Source: Clavelina lepadiformis
Taxonomy: Eukaryota; Chordata; Ascidiacea; Aplousobranchia; Clavelinidae
Assembly: GCF_947623445.1 (NCBI RefSeq)
Contig: NC_135247.1
Coordinates: 4,342,501 to 4,406,500 of the forward strand
Direction of reading: 5' to 3'
DNA length: 64,000 nt
The position numbers were made by a program, and so were the translations under genes. Shown piece by piece: positions 26,301-41,011 of the stretch. The notes below the pieces were generated by a model. That model ran no database searches. It saw only the letters and a program-made list of their open reading frames with translations, and had not been told where the DNA came from. Positions within the stretch are counted from its first letter, which is position 1, and the number at the start of each line of letters is the position of its first letter.

Positions 26301-29300
26301 ATACTGTACAGAGATGGGTGGATGAGATGGCCACCGATATAGAAGATAGCTTATGCAGCTTCATCAGGAATATAGAATTCAGTTTACAACTGGATGAGTC
26401 AACTTTGCCAGGAAATGATTCTCTATTACTTGGGTATGTTTGTTTTGTGAATGATGGAGTTTTACATGAAGAGTTGGCAATCGCTTCATGGCATTCCTAA
26501 AAGCAGCGAATCCAAACGTGCTTACAATTCTCTGTGTGATTCATTGGCAGCATTTGGTGGCCAAGAATATCATTGGTCGTCTTCACCCAGTGGTTCTCAA
26601 ACTTTTTTAAAAGAAAGTACGCAACGGTCTCCTAGCAATTTTTGAAATGCCTCACGGTCCCTTAAAAAATCAACACAAATAAACACAAAACAACATGTTG
26701 GTTTTTATGGTATCAATGTGACGGGTGTACCTGCTTCTTTGCAACCAGTTCGGCTATATTTGGTTCCGTTTTGGACAACGCAACCCTAATATCGCGAATC
26801 ACATTCAACCGGTTTCGAGCTTTTGGCTTGATGGCAAGTAGTGCCGTTTTTTTGGAAGGTGCTTGGTTGTCCCAGAAAATTGTCTCACGGACCCCAAGAG
26901 GACCGCGGACCCCAGTTTGAGAACCACTGTCTTAACCTGTCATTGAAGACTGTCATCAAGGCAGTAAATAAGATTAAAGCTCATGCGCTTAACACACGCT
27001 TGTTTAAGCAATTGTGTAAAGAGAACGACGAGGCCTTTGAGCGCTTACTTCTACACACGGAAGTAAGACAGCTCTCTAAGAGAAACTGCCTTGCTCGATT
27101 TTACACACTGATAGATACTGTTGTGGAATTCTTAGAAAACTGTGACCCTGGCCTTGCCAAAGAAATTATTGCTATAAAAAATGATATCGCATACTTGTCA
27201 GATATATTTTCCAAATTTAACGAATTGAACCTATCCTTTCAGGGCAACGAGATAAATCTAATCAAGGTAAAATCAGCACTATGTGGATTCAAAAATAAGC
27301 TTGCATTGTGTGGGCGAAATTTAGCTTGACGCGAATTCTTCAAGTTTTCCAGCTTGCAACAACTTGCTATCAGCGACAAAGGTATTTCTAATGTTGATGT
27401 TGAGACATACAGCAAGGGTATTCAGGAATCGCATGAAGATATGGAAGTTCGGTTTCAGGATGTAATACAATTGGAGATTCCTGACTGGATAATCGACCCA
27501 TTCATTGATATTTCCGAGCAAGGGATTCTTGCAAAGGAACTTATAACCTTGCAAAATGATTTTGAACTCAAACCAAAATTCCGTATCTCGTATCAATCAC
27601 TTTGGCTGCAACGCGAAATTAAAGTGAAACATCTTCACGTGTGGGATCGGGTAAAATTTTTTTTCATTGCATTTCCCAGCTCATACTTAGCAGAGCCTGC
27701 GTTCAGTGCCGTCACCATGCTTCTGGACAATAAAAGAAACCGCCTGGACATAGTGAGATGGGGATATTTACGACTGTTTCTAACTAAAATGGAACCGGAT
27801 ATCAAGAAGCTTATGAAATTGCACCAAGCTCATCCTTCACACTAGAGATTAGAATTAAACAAACATTAATTAGCAGTTGTAATTCATGTTAATTTATATG
27901 TTACACATTTGTACACATATCGTCTTTAAGTGAAGGTGGTGAGTCCACCCTGTGTGTGAATTCAAATGCAACAAATGTATGATGTAACAAAGGCTTTGTT
28001 TGACTTCAATGGTGAATGATGTAATAATGCCTGCTATCTAGTTTTGATGGCAGGAGCTAGGCTTGTAAACGTTCAATTTATTTGCTTATCGATGTAGTTA
28101 AAAGAAAAGCGATTACACGGTTCGAAAGAGGAATGTCCTACCGTGTCAGAAATGTTTTAGTTGTCAAAATTGATCCATCGTACGTCGAGTACTGTAATTG
28201 TAAAAATTTCAGACTAATTTTAGTGCTAGTTTTGCAAGCGAGCATTTGCTTTTTTCCTCGCTTCTCGAATGAATAGTAAATTCGTTGTTACTTTTTCGTT
28301 GAATGGGCGTTTGATAGTCAGTAAGTTGTCCAGGGGGGCATTATCGGAAAAAAGTTTGGGAAACACTGCTCTAGGTGAAAATATATGTGGCCTCACTTTT
28401 TGTAGCTTTTATAGATTTTTATGGATTAAAAAAGCACAGCGAACGGTAAAAGTTGGCATTAAGGTTAACCTTTGAAAACATACTTCTTAAAATTTTGAAA
28501 GAATCCCTTTAAACGTATGGAGTACCAGGACAGACAAAAATTTCTTGAAAAAAAGGATTCAGTATTTTTTCCAAAAGTATCGGTACTGAAAAAGTACTGC
28601 GGTACAGTAAGTCGGTGATATAGTACCGGGGTACTGCCCATCTCTGCTCACAACCCATATAAAGTGCTATTCAAGGTAAATAGAGAAAATAATCAAGAAG
28701 TACTGTACCAAAATATTTAACTGCCATGTTTTTTTAATTACAGCAAATGCATGACAACATTTTGAACTTGTTTAGTTAATAGTAGCAAGTAATTAATCAC
28801 ACACTGCGTTTATCTAGTGTGTTGTGTTACAGCTCCAATACGCATTGAATAGGCAATACATATTCAACTTACAAGAACCACGATTGCAAACACTTTATTA
28901 AGGTTTTGTATATATACAATTATACATCCATAGTGTGAGGTCATGCCTTGTTGTAATATTTACTACGGTAACGTGGCCAGCTTAGTAACATGACAATTTA
29001 ACAAGCTCAGCTTCAAGGATGGTCAACTTACTGGGGTTGTACTGTATTACAAAAAGGGGGCCCCGAAAAAGAAAAACCATTGATATAATCAAACCTATAC
29101 ACTCTAAGTTTAAACTTTACATTGACTTGATATTATAGCAAAGTTATGCTATAATTGTTATCACTGATGTTAAAACAGTTGTTAAAATTTTGTGACGAAA
29201 ATACAAACTCTATCTCCTGAGTGTTAGGATCAATTGTTGGTTCATCACATCGATATTGTCCCACTTGTAACTGACTGCATGGTATGCTTTGGTCAGGTTC

Positions 29301-29369
29301 CTCTGTTGCGTTTGCAGTAATGTAAGGTAAACAGCATAGTGATAAACAAAAAGCTAATAACATATACAT
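23302..29369 (-). CDS. TM2D1: TM2 domain-containing protein 1
   Basis: Exon 1 (about 29200-29369) starts MYMLLAFCLSLCCLPYITAN, a signal peptide, followed by CSQLQVGQYRCDEPTIDPNT, the conserved CxxLxVGQYxC block. Later exons: 24100-24223 (Cys-rich, starts GCTKEGLAKVPC), 23739-23839 (IGFVKEIPCRYTNGYSY then the first membrane helix ALSLFLGWLGIDR), 23489-23588 (FYLGYPAIGLVKLFTFGVCG and the second helix) and 23302-23409 (LPADGSNYVIDRYGPRLI to a stop). The GWLG(A/I)DRFYLGYP turn between two helices defines the TM2 domain; the family has been linked to Notch signalling and phagocytosis. Phases join cleanly from exon 2 on. The exact exon 1 donor is unresolved: only a weak site (TTC|gtcaca) gives the right phase, so a small extra exon is possible. 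Intron 1 contains the nested hAT elements. The gene converges on the LRR gene, about 330 bp apart. Confidence 0.9.
25940..27845 (+). pseudogene. hAT transposase pseudogene
   Basis: Three plus-strand open segments belong to one transposase. The first, 25940-26500, holds a BED-type finger (MCLLCSKVFCNEAMKPSRLS then EHLTKVHPDK) and the start of the catalytic core (FSLQLDESTLPGND, with the first acidic residue in LDEST). The second, about 26930-27329, is mid-core (LLLHTEVRQLSKRNCLARFY, matching the usual HTEVRWLSRG block). The third, 27354-27845, carries the hAT dimerisation region (FPSSYLAEPAFSAVTMLLDN to LHQAHPSH-stop). The frame shifts near 26450-26500 and again near 27330, and the 342-bp insertion at 26588 splits the core. 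A 27-bp tandem duplication around 26176-26229 (EDLILPSVKEDLILLSVKE) is also present. In many animals this class gave rise to host genes such as ZBED5 and SCAND3; nothing suggests domestication here. Confidence 0.9.
26588..26929. mobile_element. Small hAT MITE nested in the hAT transposase
   Basis: The 342-bp element has perfect 15-bp terminal inverted repeats: CAGTGGTTCTCAAAC at the left and GTTTGAGAACCACTG at the right. The flanks TCTTCACC (26580-26587) and TCTTAACC (26930-26937) are a 7/8 TSD. It is the youngest or second youngest layer of a three-level nest. No coding capacity. Confidence 0.9.
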
Positions 29370-32089
29370 TTTAAAATAGGCCTACCAGTCCCAACTTAAT
29401 ATGAACATAAAAAATGTTACCAGTGCAACAAATATTATATAGGCATAATATGCTTTAACTGCCAAACATTTTTCCTTGCCTTGTGGACAGAAGGTGACGC
29501 ATACACTAAACTTAGATTACATGTGCTTTATACAAAACTAAAGTATTTCAAAGTCAAGCTCAAGTCTGATAAAGTCAAGTCCGCTATTTCTGAGTAAGAT
29601 ATCTCATATGGGGGATGCATGAACGCAAGTGCAAAAAGGTTAAGAAGCATAAAACAAACTAAATGACTTAAGTAAGTCACGCAGCCCGTTGTTAAAGACA
29701 GGCGGTTAGGTGAGAAGGAATAGTATGCAAAATGTCGATTTAAACTATTAAAGTTTAATTGAAGTTAAATTTGGATTAGTAGGCTTATAGGAAGATTTAG
29801 ATTAGGTTTAGGTTACTATATTATAGCCTAACATTTAAGTTACGTTAACATGAAACTGCAAAAATAGGGGTTTAGCATACAAATGCACAACCAGATAACG
29901 TCACAATTCCAGTAACTGGGGTCTAGTATACAAAAGTAACAAAAGGCATCCTGTGGTTGTGCACTTGTATAGTAGACCCAATAGTTTCGAACGTAAGATT
30001 TTTTCCCGTAAAATTGTGGCAATATGAAACAAAACAGGGTGCAGATTAAAAATCCAGTTAAAGCACTAAGTGTATACACGTTAGTTCGGGCATGTACATT
30101 TCCTTAACTAAATAAGCCTTTGTGTATAAGCATTAAGCACTGTATTATTTGCTTTTACTGTATGAGTGCCTGCCATAGTAGACTAAACTGCGTAACTCGG
30201 CTGAGATAATTTGACAGTTTTCCACACAAATTCTCAATAGTAGTTTTAACTGAGCACATGCTAAAGTTTTCTCGTGACGTCAACAATTGCAACCTGTTGT
30301 TTTTGAGTAGCACCCTGGAATTGGTGAAGTCACGTGGTTGCCAATGAGTGATTTGGAAAGGCAACGTTGTAATCAGAAGAATGGGTGTTATTGTTGTACA
30401 GCAAGCTGCTGTTTTTAAATACCATCATGTTATTCTTACCGGTATAGCAACCGTTCTTTTGGTTGCCAACCCGCCTGCAAATTCAGTTTCGGACCGGATC
30501 TAAAAACTTCATTCATTCTCTTAATAAAAATAACACAGACATCTCATAAAACCAATGTAAGCTTTGGATCTCGCTTAGATTCAGTCACTCGTTCAATTGC
30601 AGAAATTGCATTACCCCGGATACGACAACGCAGACACGAAGTCTAAAGGTGCAAAATGAAGCTAAGACGAAATGAGCAAGAATTTCACTTTAAGGGGATA
30701 GAACGCAGCAAACTTCGAGTATGATGCCTTAACTAGCTTACTTTCTCCATTGATGCTGCTTAATTCGTAATTTCAGTATTTTGAAGGGCAGAAGTCTACT
30801 GCCTTCTGGCGTATGTTTGTATTTTTATGGCCCTAGCAGACAGGGCAAACTTTGAGACAATTTTAGTACAGGTTGCTTATAACTATTCGCTGCGATGGTT
30901 ACGTGTGGAACCAACGGGAACCGTCATATGGATAAATTAGTATTTTTGGCCTTGTATATGTAGTTTGTATCGGCATGGTATATAGGCCTAATAATGCTAG
31001 TCAGAGAATGGGTCAATGTTGTCATTCGTACCGTGCTAACGGTATCTTGGAAACAAACTATTTACCTATAGACCTATGTGCTTTATTCCGACACTCAGGA
31101 AATGTGACGACAGATTGCGTATGGAAATGACATCATTGATGTCCTAACCAGCTATCAATTCAACATTCAGGTTTAAATATTTTGTTTAGCTCAGATTACG
31201 TACGTTACTTTCGGCTGCGTTTGGATAGACATAGTTCAGCAGTATGTACTTTGGTGTTGCTTTTAGTTTACAATACCATAATGTCATCACTTTGGAGTTA
31301 GTGGCACTTGTTAAGTTAATACTACCTGGCCTATATCGCATTTGCAGCAAACTTAGACACAGATGTAGGGAAAAGTTTGGGTCATAGCATAAGTATTGGT
31401 TTTAAATATTGATTAAAAATGAATAAAACAGTTGGTTGTGACCAAGTTGAAACTAGTAAACTTTTCAAATTATATAAACAGTATTGACTCAACTTGAGCT
31501 ACATTTAAGGTTGACTTGATTGTAATCAATCTATTTGACTCAAGTGTTTGAATCAGAAAAAATGATGATACAGTTAAAACTCTGCTTAGACATGTCAAGA
31601 GCAGGCTATCGAAAAAGTCTTAACACCCAGAAAATAGAGTCCTACCATAACTCGGAAAAGTCTACTCTATTGCCCATAGACATAATGTGTTGCGTGCTTA
31701 CTCTTTTTAACTGATTTAATCGTAAATATTACAGTATTTTATTTAAGCCTGATTATGATGTGCATATAATTAAAATTATCAATTGAAGATGTAGCATGTA
31801 TATATATATATATATATATATATAATTGTATATATATATATATAGCTAAATGGCAATATGAAAATTTAACATTAGTGTAATACCAAGGGAACTCTTAAAA
31901 ATATCTAGACTAGTATCAGCATTGCATGAGGAAGAAAGATGTATGGAAAATTATTCATAAAATTCTGGGAAATCCAGCAATACTTAATTTAACACTTGAT
32001 TCAAATATAACGTACTTTGTTTGCATAAGTTGTGCAAACTTTCCTCAGTCAGAGTGGAAAGTAGGCTATGGCTGTTTTATATGACAAAT
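29370..32089. other. Divergent intergenic region between TM2D1 and DLST
   Basis: About 3 kb separates the TM2D1 start (minus) from the DLST start (plus), so promoters for both should lie here. I see no convincing TATA box or exon. The only distinct structure is the TA microsatellite near 31.8 kb. Confidence 0.4.
31799..31844. repeat. TA dinucleotide microsatellite
   Basis: Two runs of (TA)n separated by TTG, about 46 bp in total. A shorter TA run occurs near 32310. Confidence 0.95.
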
Positions 32090-32290
32090 TGTGCATGCAG
32101 AGTCACACATTTTGGAGTGATGGCACGCACTGAAGTTTCAATTCTTTATTAATTTATTATGAATTGGCATTCAAACCACCAGCTTCTTTGTTTGTTTATT
32201 ATAATTAGGAGTGAAGATAAAAAAATATTGGCGTGCACGTTGATGAATCTCGTGCTTGCAGGTGCCACACTTTCCACTATGGTTCGTGGA
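32090..32290. repeat. Dispersed repeat, copy 1
   Basis: This stretch just upstream of DLST shares diverged blocks with two places near RAB18. ATTGGCATT...ACCA(G/A)GCT..TTTGTTTGT and GCCACACTTTCC recur at about 37460-37590. (T/C)GTGCATGCA...TCACA...TTTGG and GGCACGCAC/GGCGTGCAC recur at about 38150-38210. I cannot name the family; an old SINE or MITE is possible. Confidence 0.5.
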
Positions 32291-32412
32291 TAAAAATTAT
32301 TATACCATATATATATATATCATTTGCATGTTGGGATAATTAACATGCACTTTTAAATTTAATAACTGTCTGGTACTTGTATTGCAGGTTTTTGGTTGAT
32401 AGGTGCACAGCT

Positions 32413-33978
32413 ATGGCTGCTATTATACGACGTGGTAGTTATGTTCTTAAGAATGTACGCACTCTCTCTCCATGTGTTGCTGCCTCAATAAGGACACACA
32501 TCCCTAAGGTAAATTATTCTCGTACCACCACGTCTTGCACCACACCTGTATTCAAAAGCAGAAATACCAGCAATTTTTCTATCAAGAAGTGGTTTCATTT
32601 GTCTGCTTGTACATGGGATTCTGTTACAGTAAATTGTCCTGCTTTTGCTGAGTCAATCTCTGAAGGTGACGTGAGGTGGGAGAAGGCAGTTGGAGACAGT
32701 GTTGAAGAAGATGAAACTGTTGCAGAAATCGAAACTGATAAAACCTCCATCCCCATACCAGCTCCATCAGCTGGTGTAATTGAATCCTTGTTGGTGGATG
32801 ATGGTACAACTGTGACACCAGGCACTGCATTATTTAAGATCCAAACAGATGGATTAGTGTCTGCCAAAACAGATGCTCCTGCAGAAGAGAAAGCAGCCCT
32901 TCCTCCAGCTCCGGAACCAACTCCTGTTGTGGAAGCCAAGCCAACACCTATCCCTGATACACCACCACCACCTACACCAATAGCAACCCAACCTATTGCT
33001 ACTACCAAGGTTTCTGATATAAAAATTTCACCAGTACCAAGCACCCCAAATGCTGTCACTCCTGGCACAAGATCAGAACATCGAGTTAAGATGAATAGAA
33101 TGCGATTGAGGATTGCCCAACGTCTAAAGGATTCACAGAATACTGCTGCTATGCTGACAACCTTTAATGAGGTTGATATGCTGAACATAATGGAGTTGAG
33201 AAACAAGTACAAAGAAGCCTTCTTGAAAAAACACGGTGTAAAACTTAGCTTCATGTCAGCTTTCATTAAGGCATCAGCGTATGCGTTACAAGTAAGTGTT
33301 TTAACAGGAAATAATTTGTTCATCATAATTACTAAATATTGTTCAGATTAGTCATACATGATAACTTTTTGCTGGTTATTAATGGCGACTTGTACTGTAA
33401 TAATACAACATATCTACCTGCAAGAAAATACATGTAAAATCAAGGATATTTGATACAGAATTTTTTTGTTGTATGATTGATGTCTTTGTATGTAGGATCA
33501 GCCTGCGGTAAATGCTGTCATTGACGATGAGAAAAAGGAAATTGTTTATAGAGATTACGTTGATGTCAGTGTGGCTGTTTCAACATCAAAAGGTCTGGTT
33601 GTGCCTGTGATCAGGAATTGTGAGAATATGAATTACTTGGATATTGAGCAAGAAATGACCAACCTTGCAACTAAAGCAAGAAACAACGAACTAACAGTTG
33701 AAGACATGGATGGTGGCACGTTCACAATCAGTAATGGTGGAGTGTTTGGTTCCCTAATGGGTACGCCTATCATCAACCCACCACAGTCTGCTATTCTCGG
33801 CATGCATGGAATCTTTGACCGCCCGGTTGCTGTCAAGGGCGAAGTCAAGATAAGACCCATGATGTATATTGCGTTGACGTATGATCATAGGTTGGTTGAT
33901 GGTCGAGAGGCAGTAACTTTCCTCAAGAAGATTAAGGAAGCCGTAGAAGATCCAGCTGTCCTTCTTCTTGGAATGTAA
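32413..33978 (+). CDS. DLST: Dihydrolipoyllysine succinyltransferase (E2 of the 2-oxoglutarate dehydrogenase complex)
   Basis: Two coding exons, 32413-33291 and 33496-33978, give 453 aa, the length I recall for human DLST. It transfers succinyl groups from the lipoyl arm to CoA in the mitochondrial TCA cycle. Residues 1-65 form an Arg/Ser/Thr-rich presequence. Residues ~70-145 are the lipoyl domain with EIETDKTS; K110 is the lipoylated lysine. A Pro/Ala-rich linker follows ([20 protein letters not shown]), with no peripheral-subunit binding domain, as in animal DLST. The catalytic domain starts near [20 protein letters not shown] and ends with [12 protein letters not shown], which contains the active-site His and Asp, then LLLGM-stop. 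I chose the ATG at 32413 because a cag acceptor lies at 32387, between it and an in-frame upstream ATG. That acceptor marks a 5'-UTR intron or a spliced-leader site. AATAAA follows at 34032. Confidence 0.97.
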
Positions 33979-35291
33979 CTTGTGATTTTTTATAGTCAAT
34001 GATTGGGTATTCTTTGCAAAACAATTAGTACAATAAATATATCGATTTTGTATTGAAATTTCCTAAACTAAAATAAAGGCAATGCTTAAATGAGTTTTGG
34101 GAATATCATCGACTTCTGAAAGAAGTTAGCTTGAACTGTTCATCTATCTGATCTGATGCATGGTCATAGCGTGTATTTGTCTGATAAAACTTCATGGTTT
34201 TTTAGAAATTGAGAATAGTATCCCTCTTTAACATGTAAACTAAACTATAACTGTAAACTAGTAAACTGGCCGTGTACTTACTGTACACTCATTTTTCAAC
34301 TTACCAAAGTGGCATTGGTAGTGTTAGTAAATCGGAAAATGTTGAAAAATGCTCAAAAAACACAAGGCGACATATGGTAAAATACACAAAGCGAGTCTCT
34401 CTAGTAAATTTTTGCTGTTTTGCTTGCTTTTGATTTAAGGCCTTTTGTAGAACAATACTCCACTGGAGCTGTAGGGTAATTCTGGTGAAAACTACGCCAT
34501 TGGTTGTAAGTTTTGTTGCATGTGTATTATTTATAAATTTATATGCATCGTTCTAATCTCTTGCTTGTAACGGCTTGTGGTATACCATTTATTTGCTGCC
34601 TTATAAGATATGTACACCGTAATGGCTTGTGGAATAAATGGAAACCTAAAGCAAATGCCTTGTCTAATGCATTCTGTCTTCAGCATACCTACTGCGTTGA
34701 CTTGTTTTATTGCTAGCAAGTGGCAGGATTACTAACAACAGTGTGATACCATGTAACTCCAGAAGTTTATTGCAAATGCTCACTGCAAAAGATATTATCA
34801 ACAACATAATGTTTTTTTATTTTCAAGTCTGTTGTAGCAGAAATTCTCAAACTACATGTACATAACATCCTGTTTCTTTTATGACTACCATGAAACAATT
34901 TAACAGCAGGCTATTCAATCTCTACTGTGAAAGCATATGTACAGTACACTACAGAAAAGATGTGGTGGAAAGATGAAAAACATGTAGTGATATTTTCAAG
35001 CACCACATCTTACTTATATTTTAATTAACAATTGAAAAAGTTCTTGGACAAACTGTGCATTGGTTTTTCCGACAAATATTTTCAGAAATTATCAAAACCT
35101 GGTCGTCAAATTAAAAAAGTTGTAGTACCAACATTTAAATAGCCTTTAGTTATATTCTAATAATACATTTTAAGAAAATTGAAAACACACTTGGGAAACT
35201 CTACCATTGCACAAGAAAAAGGAACACGTAAGTGCCGGGCAGGTTGCAAAAAATAAAATACCTTTTGATGTGTATTTACGTACAAAGGCAA
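33979..35291. other. Intergenic between convergent DLST and RAB18
   Basis: DLST 3' UTR with AATAAA at 34032-34037, followed by AT-rich sequence and the RAB18 3' UTR. No further gene seen. Confidence 0.5.
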
Positions 35292-37829
<2,538 letters not shown>

Positions 37830-40800
37830 GTCGGTTTGGTTTCAGGCGATCTCTGAATCTATAGTGACTCTGCCCTGCACTAACTTATTTCGGTACCAAT
37901 ATGCCAGTCACTTCAGTCAGCTGGTAATTCACAAATCTGTTGTTATTCCGGAGACACCCAAAATTTTCATAGCAGTGTTACAACCTCAGTACAAATATCA
38001 ATGTGTATTACGCTAATTATAGTCTTCTGTTCAACAAAATTTTATCATTAGTATAAATTTGTAAATCCGTTTTTTTAAGTTTGTTTTAGCTTAGCTAAAG
38101 CTCCAGACCTTTGTTAACCTCCCGACTGAAAAGTACGGCAGTTTTCCGCTAGAAATCGTGCATGCAAAATCACAAACTTTGGTATCATGGAGTCAGAGTC
38201 TGGCGTGCACTAGGCCTATAGCCTCACGTCTTTCTTCACTTATTATCGATTAGCGTTTAACAACCAGCCTTTATTAGCTTTTATTACAGTATTTATATTT
38301 AGCCTATATACTTAATAATCTATTGACGGAATGTATGTCGCTGTGTCAGACTAGACATGAATATTTTTATATGGCACCAAACCGACACATTAACCAAAAA
38401 TGACGCCTGTCTCAGCATTACAGCATCCATAGCCTACCAGTCTCAGCCTTTGGAGTCTTTCAGAGTGGATGTAAGTGATGTGTTGCAACATTTTGTTTTG
38501 TTACTACGTCATTAAAGACAGGTTCTTGCGTCAGTTTAACAACAAACATCTAATAAATAAGTGGAACCTTTTCTGCTTAGGCTGGAATCAAGACATGGTA
38601 TCAAAACCAGTTCGTGTACAGTTTCTGAAAAAGTTTATTTACCCAGTAACATTACTAGACTTCCAAAGTAAAGTACAGGTTGCATGTCCATATGAACTGT
38701 ACTGCTAAAATTGATCGTTTGTAAAAACAAACATTTTAAAATGTTGCAGTTTTATCCATCCCTGCTACTGTGTACATTTGTACCATATACAAGAATTTAT
38801 CAAAAAAATTTAATTAGGATGTTTATTAGGCTATAAAAGAAGGATTATTTTGGGGTAAGGATTAAGATCGGGATCCATGTTGAATAGGGTTGTTGTTGTT
38901 ATAATAGAAATAGAAACACTGGTTATCGCCATTGTCCATTTCCATTGTCCTTTCCATTATAGCCATTTTCTAGCGCAACACAATTCCTCTCACTTGGGCC
39001 TTTCCGGAATAACGCAGCTAAATGTTGGCATTTTTAAGATTATCACCATTTTTTGGATGGCCATTCGTTAAGTGACCAACCGTTATATATTTCATATGAT
39101 TGTCATATATTTACAGGTGTCAAATATAGGCTATATAATATATATAAATCTTATATATTGGCATAAAATGTCATCAATGCAATGGTAGTCAAAGTAAGCG
39201 CAAAATTTACTTACTACTTCGTTACTGTTAGTAAAACTACTTCGTTACTGACCACTACTGCATCTATGTCACACATTTTAAAAAAACTAAAGACATCCAG
39301 TCAATTTGAGGAAGACATCATGCAAATGGGTTACGAATTTTAGCAAATTGATTCCCTGGCAATCTTTTTGATAAAAAAAACAATTTTTTTACATTTTACG
39401 CCATTCTTGACCTTGTAATCCAAAACTTCCGGGGTGGCATGCGCCCCGTTCAGTACCCCCTAATCCCTACCATGGATTACTATACATCTTTTGCACTTTC
39501 CATTGACTGCAATAATCTTCACACAGCGGACATTGACGAAGACCATTTCTTTTCCACAAAAGTTTTCTATCAGTATCGGACCTATCAACGACTTGTCGAA
39601 AAATGTAATACATTTTTTAAAGTGAAGTTGATCCATCCGTCATATATTTCAAAATACTTTCATAAATTTAAAGGCTTGAAATATGTATGTCATATAGCCT
39701 AGTATGTGACATATCGTGGAACAAAATGTCAGATATTATTTTAAAACAATTGCATTGAATATTTGCAGAAACTGGTTCAAAACTATGTAGGCTAAATTAA
39801 TTTCCTGACAAACTGCTATTTTAACTCATGCACAATTCACATTGCTATGTCCGTTGCTGTAAACTTCAGTTGTATATTGTTATAAAATAAAGATTGCAAT
39901 CGAGAACATGATGAGCTCAAGCACGGCAGATTGCTTGTCATACAGGTTATACGTATGTCATACAGCATTGAGAGAAAGTTTTCGAAGCCCTATACGCGCA
40001 ACTAAGCAGATCGTGCATTGCCGTTGGGCGTAGGAGTTTTCCACCGTATAATCAAGGTATAGTTATATAGGTAAAGATTTTTAGTGGAAAAAACGTTACA
40101 AAACTTATTGTGGTGTGAACACGGATACGGGTCATAAGCAATACAAACTCAGTTATTCAAAAACTTGACTGGTCTATGCAAAAAATACAATAAGCAAGTT
40201 ATAAGGCGTTATAAAATCTCCTATATATTTCTTGAGTTCTTATCTAATCTATAATCTGACCCCAGTAATAAGTTTTTAGAAGGGTTTACACTTCCAGTTC
40301 AGAATGTACATTACATTAAACAGATTTCTTCGTATTTTATTTAACGTTTCAGATAGAGACATAACATGCGAAAAATGTTTAACACATATAAAGTCTGTAC
40401 ATTCACTCCACTAAACATTCTATAAACCTCTGGTATACATAATTTCCACCTGATAAAGGCAGTGTCTATAAAACACTTGTTCCTATCTGGAAGACAGCCC
40501 CGCTGAAGATGAGGTCTGCACAGTGCACACTGTTGTACCGGTGAGCGTGAAAACAAATAAACATATAATAGCCTGTTCCAAAAATATTAGAAGTGATGAT
40601 GCAAGAAGGTCTTGTGACTAGATGCGAAATCTTGTATTGTCTGGTTAGCTGGTTAGAAGCAGCCAAAACGTATTGATTAGTGTGTATGAAGTTTATGTCT
40701 ATAAACAATCTAAGATTTGGTAAGTGTTTATTGCTACTGTATGTTCAGAATGTTAAAACTGTGCAGAACGTCATAATACACGGCATGAAGAAACAATTCT

Positions 40801-41011
40801 GCAAGAGTTGAAAATTTTTTTACAAGATACATGCTGCAAAGTTTGGTTAGTGCCATCAGGTCATTTCTTATGACAAAGAAATAAAACAAAGCCTACAGCT
40901 TGCGCAGTAAAATCACATATCGAAATATCTCAATTCTCAATGGTGGACGGAATATGGCTTCTATCAAAGCCAATAACATGGTCGTAAACAGTGAAAAAAA
41001 GACAAAGAAAT
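37830..41011. other. Region without a recognised gene
   Basis: It contains diverged copies of the dispersed repeat (about 38150-38270) and scattered short frames. A minus-strand frame at 40341-40556 has a possible acceptor but no supporting features. Confidence 0.4.

Larger units (their letters stand above)
25413..28368 (+). mobile_element. Full-length hAT transposon (ZBED/SCAND3-like), inactive
   Basis: This 2956-bp element is bounded by CAGTGGTTCCCAGAGTGGGC on the left and the reverse complement of CAGTGTTTCCCAAAC on the right. The perfect 8-bp TSD is CTCTAGGT (25405-25412, 28369-28376). GC-rich subterminal sequence (GGGGGCGCTGGC) follows the left end. It inserted into the MITE at 25226-28646; the matching uninterrupted site in the 12911 copy reads CTTTGGAT on the complementary strand. 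Its transposase is broken and also interrupted by a smaller element. Confidence 0.93.
25226..28646. mobile_element. hAT-like MITE, AGGTGGGCAGT family, copy 2, split by a hAT insertion
   Basis: The ends are GAGAGGTGGGCAGT (from 25226) and, in reverse complement, CAGAGATGGGCAGTACC (to 28646). Flanking 8-mers are CTCATAAC (25218-25225) and CTCACAAC (28647-28654). Removing the inner element and one TSD leaves about 457 bp, close to the 452 bp of the related copy at 12911-13362. It lies in intron 1 of TM2D1. Confidence 0.85.

Noticed and set aside
32595-33326. Long minus-strand frame of 243 aa
   Set aside because: It is the antisense shadow of the DLST coding exon.
40341-40556. Possible last exon of family locus 1 (WKLCIPEVYR...)
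   Set aside because: A better acceptor at 41034 gives FQGRKK-stop, matching the conserved family ending.
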